From Dehalococcoidales bacterium (GTDB taxonomy: Bacteria > Chloroflexota > Dehalococcoidia > Dehalococcoidales > UBA3254): a stretch of 13,983 bases of DNA. The notes under the pieces are model-generated. The model did not search any database, was not told where the DNA came from, and saw only the letters and a program-made list of their open reading frames with translations. Shown piece after piece: positions 12,798-13,983 of this stretch; within the stretch, counting starts at the first letter, position 1; every line of letters starts with the position of its first letter. Location of the stretch: the NCBI GenBank assembly GCA_016926695.1, contig JAFGOB010000077.1:1-13983 (forward strand). The letters run 5' to 3'. Both the position numbers and the translations under genes were made by a program.

Positions 12798-12819
12798 TCC
12801 CCTATTGGGGGTTATTTTT
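12798..12819 (+). terminator. Small intrinsic-terminator-like hairpin
   Basis: TCCCC (12798-12802), TATT loop, GGGGG (12807-12811), then TTATTTTT (12812-12819). Read on the plus strand this is a short GC stem followed by a T-run. It could stop transcripts from glgP before they enter the transposase gene in antisense. The stem is only five pairs. Confidence 0.4.
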
Positions 12820-12825
12820 CCCCTT

Positions 12826-13983
12826 TTAAAGGCCTACCGGTGTACTTTGTGACGCCAATTCAAGCAAAGGGCAGATTTTTCCTGTACGAGGACAGATCAA
12901 CCGGGCCATTCTTTTCACATTGGAGGCAATAGCTGACAGAAGGGTATGAGTTTTGGCTTTTACCAGCCCCCGGTAGCGGCACCTGCGCATACCGCACCAG
13001 CGGGCCAGGTCGGCTATCTTATGCTCAACCTTATAGCGGTTCCTGTAGGCATCTTTGCCTTCTTCACTGGCCATCCTGGCCTTCATTTCCTGATAGTAAG
13101 GATAATTGGAGCTAATATAAATAGCCCTTCCATGTGTATCGGCTAAATTGGTCTGGCAAAGGGGTCTAAATTCACAAGATCGGCACTGAGTTATACTGAA
13201 TTGGAATACAATTCCGTATCTGCAGACTGATTCGGTCATTACCAGGTCTCGTCTGCTACTATGTACAGTACATCCTGCCGGACAGGTTACGGTGTCTTCG
13301 GCTGAATCATAACGGAAATCATCTTGATTAAACAAATCAGGTCCCTTCCGATTAAATTTTTCTGTCAAACTGATATATCCCGTAATCTGTTGGCTGGCAA
13401 GAAGCTGGAGATTATCTAAAGTCCCATAGCCTTTATCTCCACTTATTTCCTCGGGTGTGAGAGAAAATGCTGTTTTCTGCTGGTCGAGCAAGGATTTTAA
13501 CTGGCTGCCGTCTGCCTTATTCCCCGGGGTCGTCTCTACAGCGGTAATGATCTCGGAATCTTCTTCCACGATCATATGGCTTTTATATCCAACCCAGTGC
13601 TTGTGCTGCTTTTTGCCTGCACGGGCATCCGGGTCTACCGGGCTGACCAGCCTGTCTTTGGCTTTGTCATCTCTATCCGCTTCCGCCTTCTCAAGCAGTC
13701 CCAGGTCTTTCTGGAGTTCAGGTGTAACTATCAGCTTTTTATCTTTGAGAGACTGAGTAACGTTGTCCAGCAGGTTTTCCGCCTTTTTGATCTCTTCTGC
13801 CAGATCGTCTTCCATGCGGGTAAACTTGTCCTTTTTGGTAAATCTCATGTCCTTGAGACCCAGCTTCTCAGCCAGCCCGGCGTCCTGTTTTTCTATGGTT
13901 TTCAAGACGTTATGGCGGCATAATTTTACCAGTCCGGTCAGACTGGTGACGGCCATATCGGCGACAATGTGGGTGGAATCGAT
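12826..13983 (-). CDS. IS1182-family transposase, N-terminus beyond window edge
   Basis: The minus-strand frame is open from the right edge to TAA at 12828-12826. An ATG at 13956 is not the true start: the frame continues upstream to the edge and already encodes IDSTHIVAD, which holds the first catalytic Asp of the DDE triad. Further family marks are SGDKGYGTLDN (13440-13408 region, second Asp), and the Cys-rich CPAGC and CRSCEFRPLC segments. The YRNRYKVEHKIADL stretch carries the catalytic Glu (13026-13024), then GMRRCRYRGLVKAKTH. A charged, coiled-coil-like insertion (EEIKKAENLLDNVTQSL onward) precedes the DPDARAG segment. About 385 codons are visible, against a usual IS1182 length of roughly 450-550. 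No internal stop is seen, so this copy may be intact. Confidence 0.88.
   Translation of the reverse strand: MDSTHIVADMAVTSLTGLVKLCRHNVLKTIEKQDAGLAEKLGLKDMRFTKKDKFTRMEDDLAEEIKKAENLLDNVTQSLKDKKLIVTPELQKDLGLLEKAEADRDDKAKDRLVSPVDPDARAGKKQHKHWVGYKSHMIVEEDSEIITAVETTPGNKADGSQLKSLLDQQKTAFSLTPEEISGDKGYGTLDNLQLLASQQITGYISLTEKFNRKGPDLFNQDDFRYDSAEDTVTCPAGCTVHSSRRDLVMTESVCRYGIVFQFSITQCRSCEFRPLCQTNLADTHGRAIYISSNYPYYQEMKARMASEEGKDAYRNRYKVEHKIADLARWCGMRRCRYRGLVKAKTHTLLSAIASNVKRMARLICPRTGKICPLLELASQSTPVGL

Larger units (their letters stand above)
12748..13983 (-). mobile_element. Partial IS1182-family insertion sequence
   Basis: The element covers the right end of the window and continues beyond it. Its transposase is on the minus strand. 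The left boundary is provisional: I place it at the TTTTCAGCAAGTCT repeat (about 12748-12761), which lies 65-78 bases past the transposase stop and looks like a terminal repeat. The other end is not visible, so neither terminal repeats nor target duplication can be confirmed. Confidence 0.55.

Noticed and set aside
1..13983. CRISPR array, tRNA, rRNA, riboswitch or phage structural genes
   Set aside because: I saw no regularly spaced repeats, cloverleaf sequences, known riboswitch cores or phage-like proteins on either strand. Short or degenerate examples could be missed by eye.

Overview
The window looks like chromosomal DNA from an anaerobic, hydrogen-metabolising bacterium, most likely a Clostridia/Peptococcaceae-type Firmicute. 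This placement is an inference. It rests on mid-range base composition, clear Shine-Dalgarno (SD) sequences before several genes, sigma-A-like promoters, a TAXI-type TRAP binding protein, a DUF47 protein, a maltodextrin-type GlgP and an IS1182-family transposase. No rRNA, tRNA, CRISPR array or confident riboswitch was seen.

Left part (1-1814) is accessory DNA. A gene for a winged-helix/nucleotidyltransferase fusion (270-893) is split by one in-frame TAA. A hicBA toxin-antitoxin pair follows (990-1402). A 412-base stretch without a convincing gene (1403-1814) holds a strong promoter with a near-consensus Firmicute LexA box in its spacer, then two hairpin-forming palindromes. Next, on the minus strand, come a DUF47/PhoU-like protein (1815-2444) and a lipoprotein-type TAXI solute-binding protein (2659-3669). 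The usual partners of both (Pit permease; TRAP membrane subunits) are absent from the window.

The centre (3914-9645) is a complete, apparently intact [NiFe]-hydrogenase maturation operon in the order hypA-hypB-hypF-hypC-hypD-hypE. HypF and HypE make the cyanide ligands from carbamoyl phosphate, HypC and HypD assemble Fe(CN)2CO, and HypA and HypB insert nickel. Spacing is tight, except for a 108-base gap before hypC and a 38-base gap before hypE that contains a hairpin. No hydrogenase structural genes are present, so these proteins must serve an enzyme encoded elsewhere.

Right part: hypE runs tail-to-tail, with a 4-base overlap, into a minus-strand vapBC toxin-antitoxin operon (9642-10236). 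An alpha-glucan phosphorylase gene, glgP (10491-12650), follows. Beyond it is a small inverted-repeat structure, a possible terminator, and the C-terminal part of an IS1182-family transposase (12826 to the right edge), whose start lies outside the window.

Most of the window is well-known biology, and I found no convincing new multi-gene system. The best leads are the stop-interrupted HTH-nucleotidyltransferase with its direct-repeat promoter, the orphan SOS-like promoter at 1457-1486, and the nested inverted repeat between glgP and the insertion sequence.
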